The notes below the pieces were generated by a model. That model saw only the letters and a list, made by a program, of their open reading frames with translations. It was not told the origin of the DNA and made no database searches. From positions 496,001 to 560,000 of the forward strand of contig NZ_SIRR01000003.1 of the NCBI RefSeq assembly GCF_011634895.1: a stretch of 64,000 nt of DNA, in the 5' to 3' direction. This DNA is from Rheinheimera pleomorphica (GTDB lineage: Bacteria; Pseudomonadota; Gammaproteobacteria; Enterobacterales; Alteromonadaceae). A program made the position numbers and the translations under genes. This document shows, piece by piece, positions 17,700 through 26,682 of the stretch (positions are counted from its first letter, which is position 1; every line of letters begins with the position of its first letter).

Positions 17700-18506
17700 A
17701 TGAAAATAATCATAGTAGGTTGTGGCTGGCTTGGGCAGCAGTTAGTGCCGGTACTGAGTGCGGCAGGCTATAGCCTGGTTGCTACCCGCAGAACTGCTGT
17801 GGCCTGCGGTACACTCTCGCCAGTTGTGGATTGCCAGGTGCTGGATTTAAGCAAGCCTGTTGAGATGAGCACACAGCTGAAGCAACTGTTTGCCGGTGCC
17901 GTGGTCATTTGTGCCATAGCGCCCGGAAGGCAGCCAGGTGACAATCAGTATGTTGAGTCGTCGCAGCGGCTGGCGCAGCTGATGCAAGCGGCTAAAAGCC
18001 GGGCGATAATCCACTTTAGTTCAACCGGTGTCTATCAGGGGCTGGATGGTGTGGTAAATGAAACTGCCTCATTACAGCTGTCGTTGCCTCGGGTGCAGTT
18101 GTTAGCCTCTGCAGAGCAGGCTTTAGCGCAGTTTCAGCCCTGTATTACCTTACGCCTGGCCGGATTAATGGGGCCGGGCCGTCACCCCGGGCGTTTTACT
18201 GCCGGTAAAACCCTGACGGATCCGCAGGCAGTAATAAACATGGTGCACAGTACTGATATTGGCCGGGCTGTGCTATGTCTGTTGGCACAAAGCAGCCTAA
18301 GTAGCGGCGTTTTTAATTTGAGCTGTCCGCAGGCGGTATCACGGCAGGTTTTTTACCAGCAAGCAGCAGAGCTTACCGGCACGGTCGCGCGCTTCTCTGA
18401 ACCGTCAACGCAGCTGCGTCAGGTTGACCCACAGCGATTTATCCGTCAGTTTGCATTTCGTTATCAGTACGCTTCTGCTGTAGAGGCATTAACACACTGT
18501 GGCTGA
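17700..18506 (+). CDS. YeeZ-like NAD-dependent epimerase/dehydratase-family protein
   Basis: A 268-residue extended SDR protein. The nucleotide-binding start IIIVGCGWLGQQLVP carries the GxGxxG-type turn (GCGWLG) and the segment LRLAGLMGPGRHPGRFTAGK is nearly identical to E. coli YeeZ. HFSSTGVY supplies the serine region, but the usual YxxxK catalytic pair is not obvious, so it may bind a nucleotide without classic SDR chemistry. I start at ATG 17700, after GGAGATACA; the longer upstream frame overlaps the previous gene. Substrate unknown. It is likely the last gene of the yihY operon. Confidence 0.8.
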   Translation: MKIIIVGCGWLGQQLVPVLSAAGYSLVATRRTAVACGTLSPVVDCQVLDLSKPVEMSTQLKQLFAGAVVICAIAPGRQPGDNQYVESSQRLAQLMQAAKSRAIIHFSSTGVYQGLDGVVNETASLQLSLPRVQLLASAEQALAQFQPCITLRLAGLMGPGRHPGRFTAGKTLTDPQAVINMVHSTDIGRAVLCLLAQSSLSSGVFNLSCPQAVSRQVFYQQAAELTGTVARFSEPSTQLRQVDPQRFIRQFAFRYQYASAVEALTHCG

Positions 18507-18616
18507 GTAATAATTCGCCACACCGACATTTTATAAAGCATTTATCAGCTTCTTATCAGGTTTACTTTACACTGCGGTCGCATAATTGCTACTCAACAGA
18601 TGGAGTTGAGGGTGTT

Positions 18617-19234
18617 ATGAAAAATAAATGGCTGGTTATATCATCTGTAAGCACGGCACTTGGCGTTGTTGCCGGTGCTGTGTATTTATTCTTTGCTGAG
18701 CATTCCTTACTACTCAGTAACAACAACTGGGTATTATCTGCTTTCTGGTCTGCCTTTATGCTGTGGACTTTCGTGCTGATGTTTGTTGTGGCATTGATAT
18801 TTAACGTGCTGGCCTTTTTTGAACTGGATGAACAGTATAAATTGTTTGGTTTTGCTTTGCCGCTGCGTAGTTTTTTATCTTCCAACGATAAACAACAGCA
18901 ATTTTTACAGGATGCTGAGCGGTTTTTATTACATCAGGGCAAATTGTGTCACACACCGCGTGTTAGTCCGGAATATCGTTGTCTGCAGGGCAGAGAACAT
19001 GAAAAGCTGGTTTATATGCAACAAAATGAGCAGGTTGTTGATATTACCCAGATACGATCATTGTTTCAGCAAATGCTGGCCGCGGACTTTAGCAGTGGCA
19101 TAGTGGTAAGTTATGCTGGCTTTAGCAGCCAGGCCTGGATTTTTGCCCGCGAGGCAAATATTGAGTTACTTGATGCTAAAAGTCTAAAAAAGCAGCAAAA
19201 ACGCCATCGGGAACAACAATTTGCATTGGTTTAG
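18617..19234 (+). CDS. Two-helix membrane protein with Mrr-like (restriction-endonuclease fold) C-terminus
   Basis: Not an annotated family that I can name. Two membrane helices lie at about 7-27 and 40-68, then a linker and a domain at about 95-190. Residues 130-190 follow the Mrr/Mrr_cat pattern: strand LVYMQQ, helix DITQIRSLFQQML, strand GIVVSYAGFSSQAWIFA, then NIELLDAKSL. In active Mrr enzymes the first strand carries Q-x-K and an aspartate precedes it; here the strand reads VYMQQN and no matching aspartate is seen, so catalysis looks lost. The tail is strongly basic. GAGG stands 7 bases before ATG. A terminator and then a tandem hairpin array follow. The fold assignment is inference from pattern. 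Confidence 0.65.
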   Translation: MKNKWLVISSVSTALGVVAGAVYLFFAEHSLLLSNNNWVLSAFWSAFMLWTFVLMFVVALIFNVLAFFELDEQYKLFGFALPLRSFLSSNDKQQQFLQDAERFLLHQGKLCHTPRVSPEYRCLQGREHEKLVYMQQNEQVVDITQIRSLFQQMLAADFSSGIVVSYAGFSSQAWIFAREANIELLDAKSLKKQQKRHREQQFALV

Positions 19235-19259
19235 TGCTGATATCATTTTTTCATCGGGT

Positions 19260-19308
19260 TTTTTATCGATGTTTTGGCACACTAGCTGACGAAAGGAATC
19301 GATAAAAA
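19260..19308. repeat. Inverted repeat, 11-bp arms
   Basis: TTTTTATCGAT (19260-19270) and ATCGATAAAAA (19298-19308) are perfect complements separated by 27 bases, just past the stop of the Mrr-like gene. The A/T-only flank could support bidirectional termination, but a better terminator follows. Confidence 0.6.
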
Positions 19309-19336
19309 CACTAGGATGCAAAATTACTTCCTGCCT

Positions 19337-19363
19337 GGCTGGACTTAGTCCAGCCCTTTTCTT
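19337..19363 (+). terminator. Intrinsic terminator after the Mrr-like gene
   Basis: GGCTGGAC-TTA-GTCCAGCC, a perfect 8-bp stem with a 3-base loop, followed by CTTTTCTTT. It lies about 100 bases past the stop of the membrane protein gene. Confidence 0.8.
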
Positions 19364-19370
19364 TGCTAAG

Positions 19371-19573
19371 GATTAGCAACGTAGTGGCAGTAAGCCAATC
19401 ATTCTTGCTTGGGATTAGCGGCACAGTGGCAAGATGCCAATCTATCGCTCAGGACGGGCGGCGTAGTGGACAGGACGCCAGATTGTGATCAGGGCTGAGC
19501 AACGCAGCGGCGAGGAGCCGCAGATAACACTGAGGGTTAGTTGTGCAGCGGCAGGACGCCGCGCCCTGCTGGG
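19371..19573. repeat. Degenerate tandem array, five ~41-bp units each with a small hairpin
   Basis: The core AGYGG recurs at 19383, 19425, 19465, 19506 and 19547 (spacings 42, 40, 41, 41). Each unit reads roughly (G)AGC-RRCG-YAGYGGC-5 bases-GCC. Units 1 and 2 pair TGGC/GCCA, units 4 and 5 pair GCGGC/GCCGC, all with 5-base loops (AGTAA, AAGAT, GAGGA, AGGAC); unit 3 has only TGG/CCA. The stem bases change in compensating pairs. The array fills the space between the Mrr-like gene's terminator and the end of the chemoreceptor gene on the other strand. No open frame of note covers it. Function unknown. Confidence 0.7.
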
Positions 19574-19579
19574 ATAGAT

Positions 19580-21610
19580 TCAGGCTATTTTGAACGCACT
19601 GGCAGCTTTTTGTAGTGCTTTTGCCAGCGTAGAAACACCGTCGCTATGCTGCAAAGTACGCTCTGCTTTTTCGCTGCTGACATGCGCGACTTCAACCATT
19701 TGCTGCATATTCTTATCAATAGTGCTACCCAAAGACAATTGGGTTTCAGTCGCAGCAGTGACCCGACTACTGATATCCTGCGTTCTGGCCAGCGCCTGAT
19801 TGACCAATTCAAGTGAGGATACCAGCGCCAATGTTTGCGTTACGCAGCTGTCGGCGTCGCTTTTACCGTTAGTAATTGCCTGCACCGCTTGTTTACTTTG
19901 CTGCTGCAGTGTTTCTATCATCTGACGTATTTCGTCAGTAGCGTGCTGCGTGCGACCAGCTAAAGAGCGCACTTCATCGGCGACAACTGCAAAACCGCGG
20001 CCCTGCTCGCCGGCCCGCGCCGCTTCAATTGCTGCGTTCAGTGCCAGCAGGTTGGTCTGTTCGGCAATACCGCGAATGGTGGCCAGTATGCTGCCAATAT
20101 TATTAGCTTCGTCATTGACCCGGCTCATGACATCACTGGTTGCTGTCAGCTGCTGCGCAAGGTGGTTAATCAGGTCATTGTTTTGTCTGGCAATAGTGTC
20201 TATCTGCTTACCTTGCTCCAGGGCCTGTTGCATAGCAGAGGTGGTGTCAGCAGATTGCTGGGCGATATCCCGCGTACTGTCAGCCAACTGACGGGTTATG
20301 TCATTGACTTCAGCTATCTGACGTTGTTGATGTTGCAAAGAGTCGTTTATTTCACCAACTTCATAGGCTGACTGGCTGGCATTCTGATTTAACTCACCGG
20401 CATTGTGCTGAATATTAATAATCAGGCTGCTAAGTGCATTGGTCAGGCTGTTGACTTTTTCAGCCAGGGCGCCAAACTCATCCTGTTGAATGATGCGTAG
20501 CTTGCGCGTTAAATCACCTTTGGTGATGTCGGTCAGCACGGTATTAATACCACTGAGTGGCCGTAGCATAGCGTTAATGGTTAAATAAGCTGCCGCCACT
20601 GCCAGCACGATCAATATCAGCATCAGGCTAAGGGTTCGGGCATTGCCTGAACTGACAGAGTCTGACACGTTCTGCTGTAAAGCAGCAAACTGTCTGTCAG
20701 CAGCGCTGAGCAGGCTATCTAGCGCCGTTATAACTTGATCGACCCGTTGCTCTGACTGGTTTAAATCCTGCCGGGCTTGTTGCTGTGCCTGTACCTGAGC
20801 CAGCTTAATATTAGCCAGGCTATTGCCGGCTTGTAAACGTGCAGTCAGCTCAGTCAGCTGTTGTGTCACGTCTTGCCACAAACCATCGGTATTCTGGCCA
20901 GACACCAGATTTGCCATGTAGTCAATGTTGACCTGCATGTCACTTAAACTGAAACTGATATTTTCCTGGGCCGTCTCGGCCTGGCTTTGATTGTCATAGG
21001 CGGCGACTTCTTTTAACGTATTTAGCAAACCGAGCAGCTGGCCGTCAATACGGTTAGCACTGCCGGCAATCAGCTCCATTTGTCCGGCACCCCCGGGCAG
21101 CTCCAGGTACGAAATATCCAGCAGGTTGGCGCCAATGTTGTCTATCAGTTGCTCCAGCGCCGCAAATTCGGTTTGTACCTGGTGTTGCAGCGTATTGCTT
21201 TGTAACCGGGCATTAAACATGCTGTCGACGGCGGTTGCATATTGTTGATAGCGGTTGTCTATATTGCTAAGTATGTCGGTGAAGCGACTTTCGCCAGCGG
21301 TTAATGCCACCAGCGTTGCCAGCTGTTGCCGTAACGCGGCGCTGCCATTGTTAAACTGTTGCTGATAACTTTGAATTGCAGGATCTGTCTCTGCGGTGTA
21401 ACCCAGAGCTGATAATTTAGCCAGCTTAAGCAGCTGAATTTGAGCAGCGTTACTTTGTTGCTGCACCGGCACGGCCAAGGCGTTTACCTGTTCACTGGAT
21501 TGGGTAATAGCGGAAAAGCTCAGCAGTGCTGACGCGCTTGATAGTAATAACAACAATGCGATAAAACCAAAGCCGATAATGACCTTGTGGGCAACCTTTA
21601 ACTGAATCAC
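19580..21610 (-). CDS. Methyl-accepting chemotaxis protein
   Basis: A transmembrane chemoreceptor. I start at GTG 21610 (GGAG 9 bases upstream), giving 676 residues; the longer frame adds 25 cysteine-rich residues with no family support. A membrane helix at about 11-33 is followed by a long helical, Gln-rich periplasmic region, a second helix at about 326-346, HAMP ([19 protein letters not shown]), and the signalling hairpin whose tip contains [20 protein letters not shown]. No C-terminal CheR-tethering pentapeptide is seen. The ligand is unknown; the large all-helical sensor is not a PAS or Cache domain that I recognise. It is separated from the hut remnant by a terminator. Confidence 0.93.
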   Translation of the reverse strand: MIQLKVAHKVIIGFGFIALLLLLSSASALLSFSAITQSSEQVNALAVPVQQQSNAAQIQLLKLAKLSALGYTAETDPAIQSYQQQFNNGSAALRQQLATLVALTAGESRFTDILSNIDNRYQQYATAVDSMFNARLQSNTLQHQVQTEFAALEQLIDNIGANLLDISYLELPGGAGQMELIAGSANRIDGQLLGLLNTLKEVAAYDNQSQAETAQENISFSLSDMQVNIDYMANLVSGQNTDGLWQDVTQQLTELTARLQAGNSLANIKLAQVQAQQQARQDLNQSEQRVDQVITALDSLLSAADRQFAALQQNVSDSVSSGNARTLSLMLILIVLAVAAAYLTINAMLRPLSGINTVLTDITKGDLTRKLRIIQQDEFGALAEKVNSLTNALSSLIINIQHNAGELNQNASQSAYEVGEINDSLQHQQRQIAEVNDITRQLADSTRDIAQQSADTTSAMQQALEQGKQIDTIARQNNDLINHLAQQLTATSDVMSRVNDEANNIGSILATIRGIAEQTNLLALNAAIEAARAGEQGRGFAVVADEVRSLAGRTQHATDEIRQMIETLQQQSKQAVQAITNGKSDADSCVTQTLALVSSLELVNQALARTQDISSRVTAATETQLSLGSTIDKNMQQMVEVAHVSSEKAERTLQHSDGVSTLAKALQKAASAFKIA

Positions 21611-21727
21611 TGAAGTCCACTCCGCATTGTTGCGCTGCCTTAACCATAGACAGCAGCTGTTTGATAAACAAGCTGAAGTTAACAAAGAAACCGATACTGG
21701 TCTAGCCAGAATAGAGGGACGCTGAAC

Positions 21728-21762
21728 AAAAAAAGGGCGGCAGCACCAAAATAGTGCTGCCG
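21728..21762 (-). terminator. Intrinsic terminator of the former hutC-hutU transcript
   Basis: On the minus strand CGGCAGCAC-TATTTTG-GTGCTGCCG (perfect 9-bp stem) is followed by CCC and seven T. It lies downstream of the hutU remnant and ahead of the chemoreceptor gene. Confidence 0.85.
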
Positions 21763-21806
21763 GCTAACTTAGAAGCTACAAAGCAGTGAGATTGGTAACA
21801 GAGTGT

Positions 21807-21956
21807 TTAACTGGCCCTGGGGGACTCGGCCACTTCCGGATCCATGTTGTTCATCAACATGCGTTTGGCAGTTTCTGTTTACCAGCTTTTAGCGCTGATT
21901 TTGCTACCACGGTCAGCACGGATCACCCGGCTGTTATCAATACGTGAGTCTGTCAT
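21807..21956 (-). pseudogene. hutU: Remnant of hutU (urocanate hydratase), first ~50 codons
   Basis: The ATG at 21956 overlaps the hutC stop as TGATG. Reading on gives MTDSRIDNSRVIRADRGSK, then AKSW, a TAA stop where the family has leucine, then TETAKRMLMNNMDPEVAE and a second TAA. HutU proteins begin IRAxRGxxLxAKSWLTEAxxRMLMNNLDPxVAExP, so this is the N-terminus of urocanate hydratase with an early nonsense codon, cut off after about 48 residues of some 555. The remaining 45 bases before the terminator show no further HutU sequence, so the rest was deleted. HutU normally converts urocanate to imidazolonepropionate, the substrate of HutI encoded across the promoter. A functional copy elsewhere cannot be excluded. 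Confidence 0.88.
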
Positions 21957-22684
21957 CAGATATGCTCTCTGCTATTCGGTAAGGAAAAGTTCAGATGGCC
22001 GCCTAAACGGTAGCGGCTACCCGGTGAAGTTAAATAAGCCAGACTGACCGCGCCTTCACGGCTAAAGGTGCGGCGGGTCAGACGCAGGCAGGGTTCTGCT
22101 TTTTTCAGCATTAAATGTTTACAGGTGAAGTCATCCGGCCAAATCGCCTCTACCGTGTGCTCGGCTTCAGTCAAAGGCGCAATAAAACTTAAATACTGAT
22201 GCGGTGTTTGCTGATTAAAATCTTGTTGTACATAGTCCGGCACCAGCTTTGGGCTGACATAACGGGCTTCGAGTTGCAACGGCTGGCTATTTTCCAGATG
22301 GACTATCAACGAGAAATACACCGGTTGGTTGCGTTGTAAGCCCAAAGCGCTGGCAATCACGGCCGGGCAGGGCAGCTCGGTCAGCTGCAACAGACGCGCA
22401 CTGTACGCATGGCCGCGGCTATGGATCTCGTCTGCAATATTGCGAATTTCCAGCAAAGATGATTGCGATTTCAGGGCGGCGACAAAGCTGCCAACGCCCT
22501 GGGTACGATATAAAATGCCTTGTTCAGTCAGCTCCTGCAGTGCGCGCCGCGCCGTCATGCGGCTCACACTAAACTGTTCAGCTAACTCATTCTCGGACGA
22601 CACCCGGCTGTGCTCTGGCCAGGCACCAATCTCTATCTGGCTTAGCATGTACTCTTTTATCTCGGCAAATTTGGCTATCGCCAT
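21956..22684 (-). CDS. hutC: Histidine-utilisation repressor HutC (GntR/UTRA)
   Basis: A GntR-family repressor relieved by urocanate. From ATG 22684 (MAIAKFAEIKEYM, GGAG 8 bases upstream) it has 242 residues. The winged helix-turn-helix is seen in SSENELAEQFSVSRMTARRAL and the UTRA ligand domain from about residue 80, with the typical LEARYVSP and final SPGSRYRLGGHLN. The longer frame to 22759 runs through the operator and is rejected. It is divergent from hutI with a palindromic operator between them, and its stop is coupled to the broken hutU. The gene itself shows no damage. Confidence 0.93.
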   Translation of the reverse strand: MAIAKFAEIKEYMLSQIEIGAWPEHSRVSSENELAEQFSVSRMTARRALQELTEQGILYRTQGVGSFVAALKSQSSLLEIRNIADEIHSRGHAYSARLLQLTELPCPAVIASALGLQRNQPVYFSLIVHLENSQPLQLEARYVSPKLVPDYVQQDFNQQTPHQYLSFIAPLTEAEHTVEAIWPDDFTCKHLMLKKAEPCLRLTRRTFSREGAVSLAYLTSPGSRYRLGGHLNFSLPNSREHI

Positions 22685-22740
22685 AACACTTTCTCCGGTT
22701 GCTGAGCGCAAAGATACGGCTATTAAATAAAAAATACTGC

Positions 22741-22762
22741 AACTTGGTTGTATATACAAGTT
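22741..22762. promoter_or_regulatory. Palindromic operator between hutC and hutI (candidate HutC box)
   Basis: Two nested palindromes coincide: AACTTG-N10-CAAGTT (22741-22762) and the 12-base TTGTATATACAA (22748-22759). The TTGTATATACAA-type core is what I would expect for HutC and other GntR/UTRA regulators. It sits 57 bases before hutC and 43 before hutI, so it could control both. Confidence 0.7.
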
Positions 22763-22804
22763 GTTGGTGTAAAATTATTTCATCATTGTCAGCAGGAGAG
22801 TCCC

Positions 22805-24031
22805 ATGCAGCAGTTTGATGCCATCTGGATCAACGCCAATATCGCCACCATGACCGACAACGGTCAGCCTTACGGCACCATAGAAAATGGGGTGTTGGCG
22901 GTAAAAGATGGCCGGATAGCCTTTGTTGGTACGCGCAGCGAACTACCGCAGTTTGACGCCCTGGCGACGCCCTTGCATGACGTGGCAGGGCAGTGGCTGC
23001 TGCCGGGCTTTATCGATTGCCATACGCATCTGGTGTATGGCGGTAGCCGGGCGAACGAGTTTGAAATGCGCTTAAATGGTGCCAGTTATCAGGATATTGC
23101 CGCTGCGGGTGGCGGTATTAAGGCGACCGTTGCGGCAACCCGGGCAGCCAGTCATGAACAGCTGTTTGTACTGGCCAAAGAGCGGCTGAACAGTTTGCTG
23201 GCGCAGGGCGTTACTACTGTAGAGATAAAGTCCGGCTATGGCCTGGATTTAGCGACTGAGCAAAAGATTCTGCAGGTTGCTGCCGAGCTGGGGGCGCATC
23301 ACCCGGTGTCAGTACAAAAAACCTTTTTAGGCGCCCATGCGCTGCCACCGGAGTTTGCCGATGATGCTGATGGTTATATCGATGCAGTTTGTCAGATGTT
23401 GCCAAAGTTACATGCCCTCAAGTTGGTGGATGCGGTGGACGTATTCTGTGAAGGCATAGGTTTTAGCCTTGCCCAGACGCGCAAAGTGTTTGAAGCCGCC
23501 AGCATGCTAGGCCTGCCGGTGAAAGCCCATGCAGAGCAGCTGTCTAATCTGGGCGGCAGTGCGCTTGTGGCTGAATTTTCCGGTTTATCCGCCGATCATA
23601 TCGAATTTCTTGATGAGACCGGCGTAGCGGCGATGGCCAAAGCCGGTACTGTTGCCGTATTGCTACCGGGGGCTTTTTATTTTTTGCGCGAAACCCAGCT
23701 GCCGCCAATCGCATTGCTTCGCCAGTACGGCGTACCGATGGCATTGGCGACGGATTTAAACCCGGGCACTTCGCCACTGTGTTCCTTGCCGTTGATGCTG
23801 AATATGGCCTGTACCTTGTTTCGTTTAACGCCGCAGGAAGCGCTGCTTGGGGTAACCCGCCACGCGGCTACCGCCCTGGGCCTGGCCGACCGGGGCAGTT
23901 TAGTTGCCGGTAAGCGGGCTGACTTTGCGTGTTATGGCATCAGCCAACCGGCTGAACTTTGTTATCAGTTCGGTGTGTCTTCGCTTAAGCAACTGATAAT
24001 AAATGGTAAAGCAGTTAATCACCGGCTGTAA
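22805..24031 (+). CDS. hutI: Imidazolonepropionase
   Basis: HutI opens the ring of imidazolonepropionate to N-formimidoyl-glutamate, third step of histidine breakdown. The 408-residue amidohydrolase starts at [16 protein letters not shown] after AGGAG; metal ligands His73 and His75 lie in [13 protein letters not shown], and the family blocks [32 protein letters not shown] and [10 protein letters not shown] are intact. It is divergent from hutC. Because hutU is broken at this locus, its substrate must come from another hutU copy or from outside, or the gene is on its way out. Confidence 0.96.
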   Translation: MQQFDAIWINANIATMTDNGQPYGTIENGVLAVKDGRIAFVGTRSELPQFDALATPLHDVAGQWLLPGFIDCHTHLVYGGSRANEFEMRLNGASYQDIAAAGGGIKATVAATRAASHEQLFVLAKERLNSLLAQGVTTVEIKSGYGLDLATEQKILQVAAELGAHHPVSVQKTFLGAHALPPEFADDADGYIDAVCQMLPKLHALKLVDAVDVFCEGIGFSLAQTRKVFEAASMLGLPVKAHAEQLSNLGGSALVAEFSGLSADHIEFLDETGVAAMAKAGTVAVLLPGAFYFLRETQLPPIALLRQYGVPMALATDLNPGTSPLCSLPLMLNMACTLFRLTPQEALLGVTRHAATALGLADRGSLVAGKRADFACYGISQPAELCYQFGVSSLKQLIINGKAVNHRL

Positions 24032-24093
24032 GCTGCTTTACATCAGGTCGTTTTAGATTATGCTATTAGCATTAACTCTGCTGGAGAATTACC

Positions 24094-25623
24094 TTGTCTT
24101 ACCGGCTGCTATTTATTGCTGTACTGAGCTTGCCGCTGGCGGCCCAGACAACAACGTCTGAGCTACCCGTGCTTAGTCTGTTAACGGGGCTACTGTTATT
24201 GAGTTTTATCTATTTGATAAAACTTAAATTTGATATTTATAAACTGCAAAAAAGCCAAAAAAACAATAACAGCGGCCAATTGGGCTTTTATTCATTGCAT
24301 GACGATATCAGCGGGTTCCCGAATAAGTTTTTTTTACAGCAGCAACTGGATGAGTTGTTAAAGCGGGCACCACAGCAGACGTTCTCACTGTTGCTGATAA
24401 AAATCAGCCAGTTTGAACAGATAAACCAGCTACTGGGACACAGCAACAGTAACCTTATACTGGCGCAAATAGCGCAGCGCATCAATGACCAGCTCAAAGA
24501 TACCGCAGAGGCACTGACCTTTGAATTTCGTCAGCAGGTACCGATCCGGCTGTGTCATCTGGGGGGCGTGGATTTTGCCATTTGGCTCGATACCACTGAG
24601 CAACAACATCTGGCCGAGTATGTTGCCGACGATTTAGAAAAGAACGTACCTGAGCCAATGATAGTGCACGGTTGCGCTATCGAATATCAGCTGCATTCTG
24701 GTATTGCAAACTACCCGGAACATGGCACCTTACTCAGTGAGTTATCAGAGCGGGCTTATCTGGCATTGCAGCACCATAGCTGGTTGCAGGGGCAAAGTCA
24801 GGTATTTAACCCCGGCATGCTGAATTACAGCAGCGATAAGCTGACATTGATGGCGGAGTTACGCCAGGCGATATCGGATAATCAACTGGCGCTGTACGTA
24901 CAGCCGCAGGTAGACATGCAAAGCCGCCAGGTACTGGCAGGTGAGGTATTTGTGCGCTGGCGCCATCCGCGGCGCGGGCTGATGACACCATCCAGCTTTC
25001 TGGCGCTGGCTGAACAAACCGGCGTAATTTACCCGCTGACACAGTGGGTGCTGCGCGAGGCCGTGGCGATGATTGCCACGCTGGAAAAAGCCAGACTGGT
25101 GAGCAAAATTGCCGTCAATATTTCCAGTAAAGACCTGTTGCAGGACGAGTTGGTGGAGAGCCTGGAGTTTTTATTTGATAAACACAAGGTCAAGCCGGCG
25201 CAGCTAATGCTGGAGATTAAAGAAGGCGCCCTGGCCGGGGCGGCCGACAAAGCCCTGAGCACGATACAGCGTTTGCACCGGATGGGGGTTGAGCTGGCGC
25301 TGGATGACTTTGGTACCGGTCTGTCGTCATTGGCGCATTTGCGGCGGTTGCCGGTGCAATATGTTAAGGTAGACTGTAGTTTTATCAACGACTTACATAA
25401 ATCTGATATGCACTCTGCCATTACCGGTGCCATTATCGATATGGCACGCAATCTGGAGCTGGGGGTGATTGCCGAAGGGGTTGAAGAAGTTGAGGTAGAG
25501 CAAAAGCTACTGCGGATGGGATGTCACCGTGGCCAGGGCTTTTTGTACTCGCGGCCCTTTGAGTTAAGCGGCTTCGCGGTCTGGTTAAAGCAGTGGCAGC
25601 AAAGCCAGACTAAAGCGCCATAG
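24094..25623 (+). CDS. Membrane GGDEF/EAL protein, probable cyclic-di-GMP phosphodiesterase
   Basis: The start is TTG 24094, 8 bases after GGAG; no in-frame ATG is nearby. The 509 residues have a signal-like first helix, a membrane helix at 26-45, a degenerate GGDEF domain (GGVDF at 157-161) and an EAL domain whose motif reads EVF (284-286). The other phosphodiesterase residues are kept: NIS, LEIKE, DDFGTG (404-409), VKVD, AEGVE (460-464) and GQGFLYSRP. Hydrolysis of cyclic-di-GMP is therefore plausible, while cyclase activity is not. It lies between hutI and hutG, with a 14-base tail-to-tail overlap with hutG. No link to histidine metabolism is evident. Confidence 0.85.
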   Translation: MSYRLLFIAVLSLPLAAQTTTSELPVLSLLTGLLLLSFIYLIKLKFDIYKLQKSQKNNNSGQLGFYSLHDDISGFPNKFFLQQQLDELLKRAPQQTFSLLLIKISQFEQINQLLGHSNSNLILAQIAQRINDQLKDTAEALTFEFRQQVPIRLCHLGGVDFAIWLDTTEQQHLAEYVADDLEKNVPEPMIVHGCAIEYQLHSGIANYPEHGTLLSELSERAYLALQHHSWLQGQSQVFNPGMLNYSSDKLTLMAELRQAISDNQLALYVQPQVDMQSRQVLAGEVFVRWRHPRRGLMTPSSFLALAEQTGVIYPLTQWVLREAVAMIATLEKARLVSKIAVNISSKDLLQDELVESLEFLFDKHKVKPAQLMLEIKEGALAGAADKALSTIQRLHRMGVELALDDFGTGLSSLAHLRRLPVQYVKVDCSFINDLHKSDMHSAITGAIIDMARNLELGVIAEGVEEVEVEQKLLRMGCHRGQGFLYSRPFELSGFAVWLKQWQQSQTKAP

Positions 25624-26668
25624 CCTGATGTTGCTTGCCCTGAATAAAGGCAAATACCAGCGCGGCTAAAGTTTGACCGGCTTCATTCATACCGGCGGCG
25701 ATACCGGAAGGGTGCTGTTCCGGCGCGGCTTCCGCCAGATGCAGATAACGACTGCGTGGCAGCATGGCTAACTGATAGACAAACTGCTCTGCCGCGCTAA
25801 GAGTAAGGCCGCAGTTGGTAAAGGCGCTTACCGGCATTAAGCTGATACTGTCGGTATCCAGCTCGATACCAATATCGCCCTGACCTTGCACGACAACGTC
25901 AATGCATTGTTCCAGCGCCTGTTGATAGCTTAATTCCCGCCGCACAAAGATACGCTGATAACTGCAAAATTCTGCGCCGGCTTGCTGTAGCTGGGTTAAG
26001 GTGGCGGCCGAATTTTTTAGCTCGTGCAGGCCCAGCACAAAATAATGCGCTAAAAACCCGTCTTGCCAGGCATAACTAAAACCATTGCCACTATGGCGAC
26101 CTTCCAGTGGCCTAAAGTCAGCATGAGGGTCAAGATTAGCGCTGTTTGCGCTTTGGCCACTACTTAGTGTTAGGGCTTTTAGTAGCGGATAGCTGTTGTT
26201 ATGGCCGCCGCCTATCACGATCGGCATCAGGTCGGCAGCAAAAATAGCCTGAACAACCTCAGTTACCCGCTGGTCCAACACGCTGACCAGGTCACGCAAC
26301 GTATTAAGTTGTCCGGGATCCTGGCTATGCAATCCCTTTGCCTGGGTTTGCAGGTCATGACAGCTTATTTCGCCCAGCAACAGTATTTCAGCAGCGTTAA
26401 TAAAACTATTGGCTTGCAGGTTTAAAAACCTGGTTAAAAAGGCACTCCAGCCTTTATCTGCACCGGCTAAGCCGAAGTTAGCCCGGGGGCCGATATCCTC
26501 AGCAATACCCAGCAGTGCGTACCGGCAGCCTGCATTTTTTGCCTGTGCCAGTTGTTGTGTCAGGTTGGCACCAGGTTGCGGCAGGCAAATGTGCTGGCCA
26601 AGCCGGCTTTCGCCAGCACGCTGCACACACAAACTGTCGAGCTGTTGTTGGGTATAAGGCTGCAACAT
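25610..26668 (-). CDS. hutG: Formimidoylglutamase (arginase family)
   Basis: HutG hydrolyses N-formimidoyl-L-glutamate to glutamate and formamide, the last hut step. The 352-residue protein keeps the binuclear manganese site of the ureohydrolase fold: His156 in GGGHNNSY, Asp180/His182/Asp184 in NLDPHADFR, and Asp271/Asp273 in GIELDTDSI. It follows rraA by 14 bases on the same strand with no clear ribosome-binding site of its own (GCCTT precedes ATG), so it may depend on rraA translation or transcription. It is convergent with the EAL gene. Confidence 0.92.
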   Translation of the reverse strand: MLQPYTQQQLDSLCVQRAGESRLGQHICLPQPGANLTQQLAQAKNAGCRYALLGIAEDIGPRANFGLAGADKGWSAFLTRFLNLQANSFINAAEILLLGEISCHDLQTQAKGLHSQDPGQLNTLRDLVSVLDQRVTEVVQAIFAADLMPIVIGGGHNNSYPLLKALTLSSGQSANSANLDPHADFRPLEGRHSGNGFSYAWQDGFLAHYFVLGLHELKNSAATLTQLQQAGAEFCSYQRIFVRRELSYQQALEQCIDVVVQGQGDIGIELDTDSISLMPVSAFTNCGLTLSAAEQFVYQLAMLPRSRYLHLAEAAPEQHPSGIAAGMNEAGQTLAALVFAFIQGKQHQAMAL

Positions 26669-26682
26669 AAGGCGATATGTAC

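Noticed and set aside
19371-19573. CRISPR array
   Set aside because: The units are diverged from each other, contiguous without unique spacers, and no cas gene is present.
21738-21762. NtrC-like site GCACCAAAATAGTGC downstream of hutC
   Set aside because: It is one base from the glnA operator, but it sits in a longer perfect 9-bp hairpin followed by a T-run, at the end of a transcript; a terminator explains it better.
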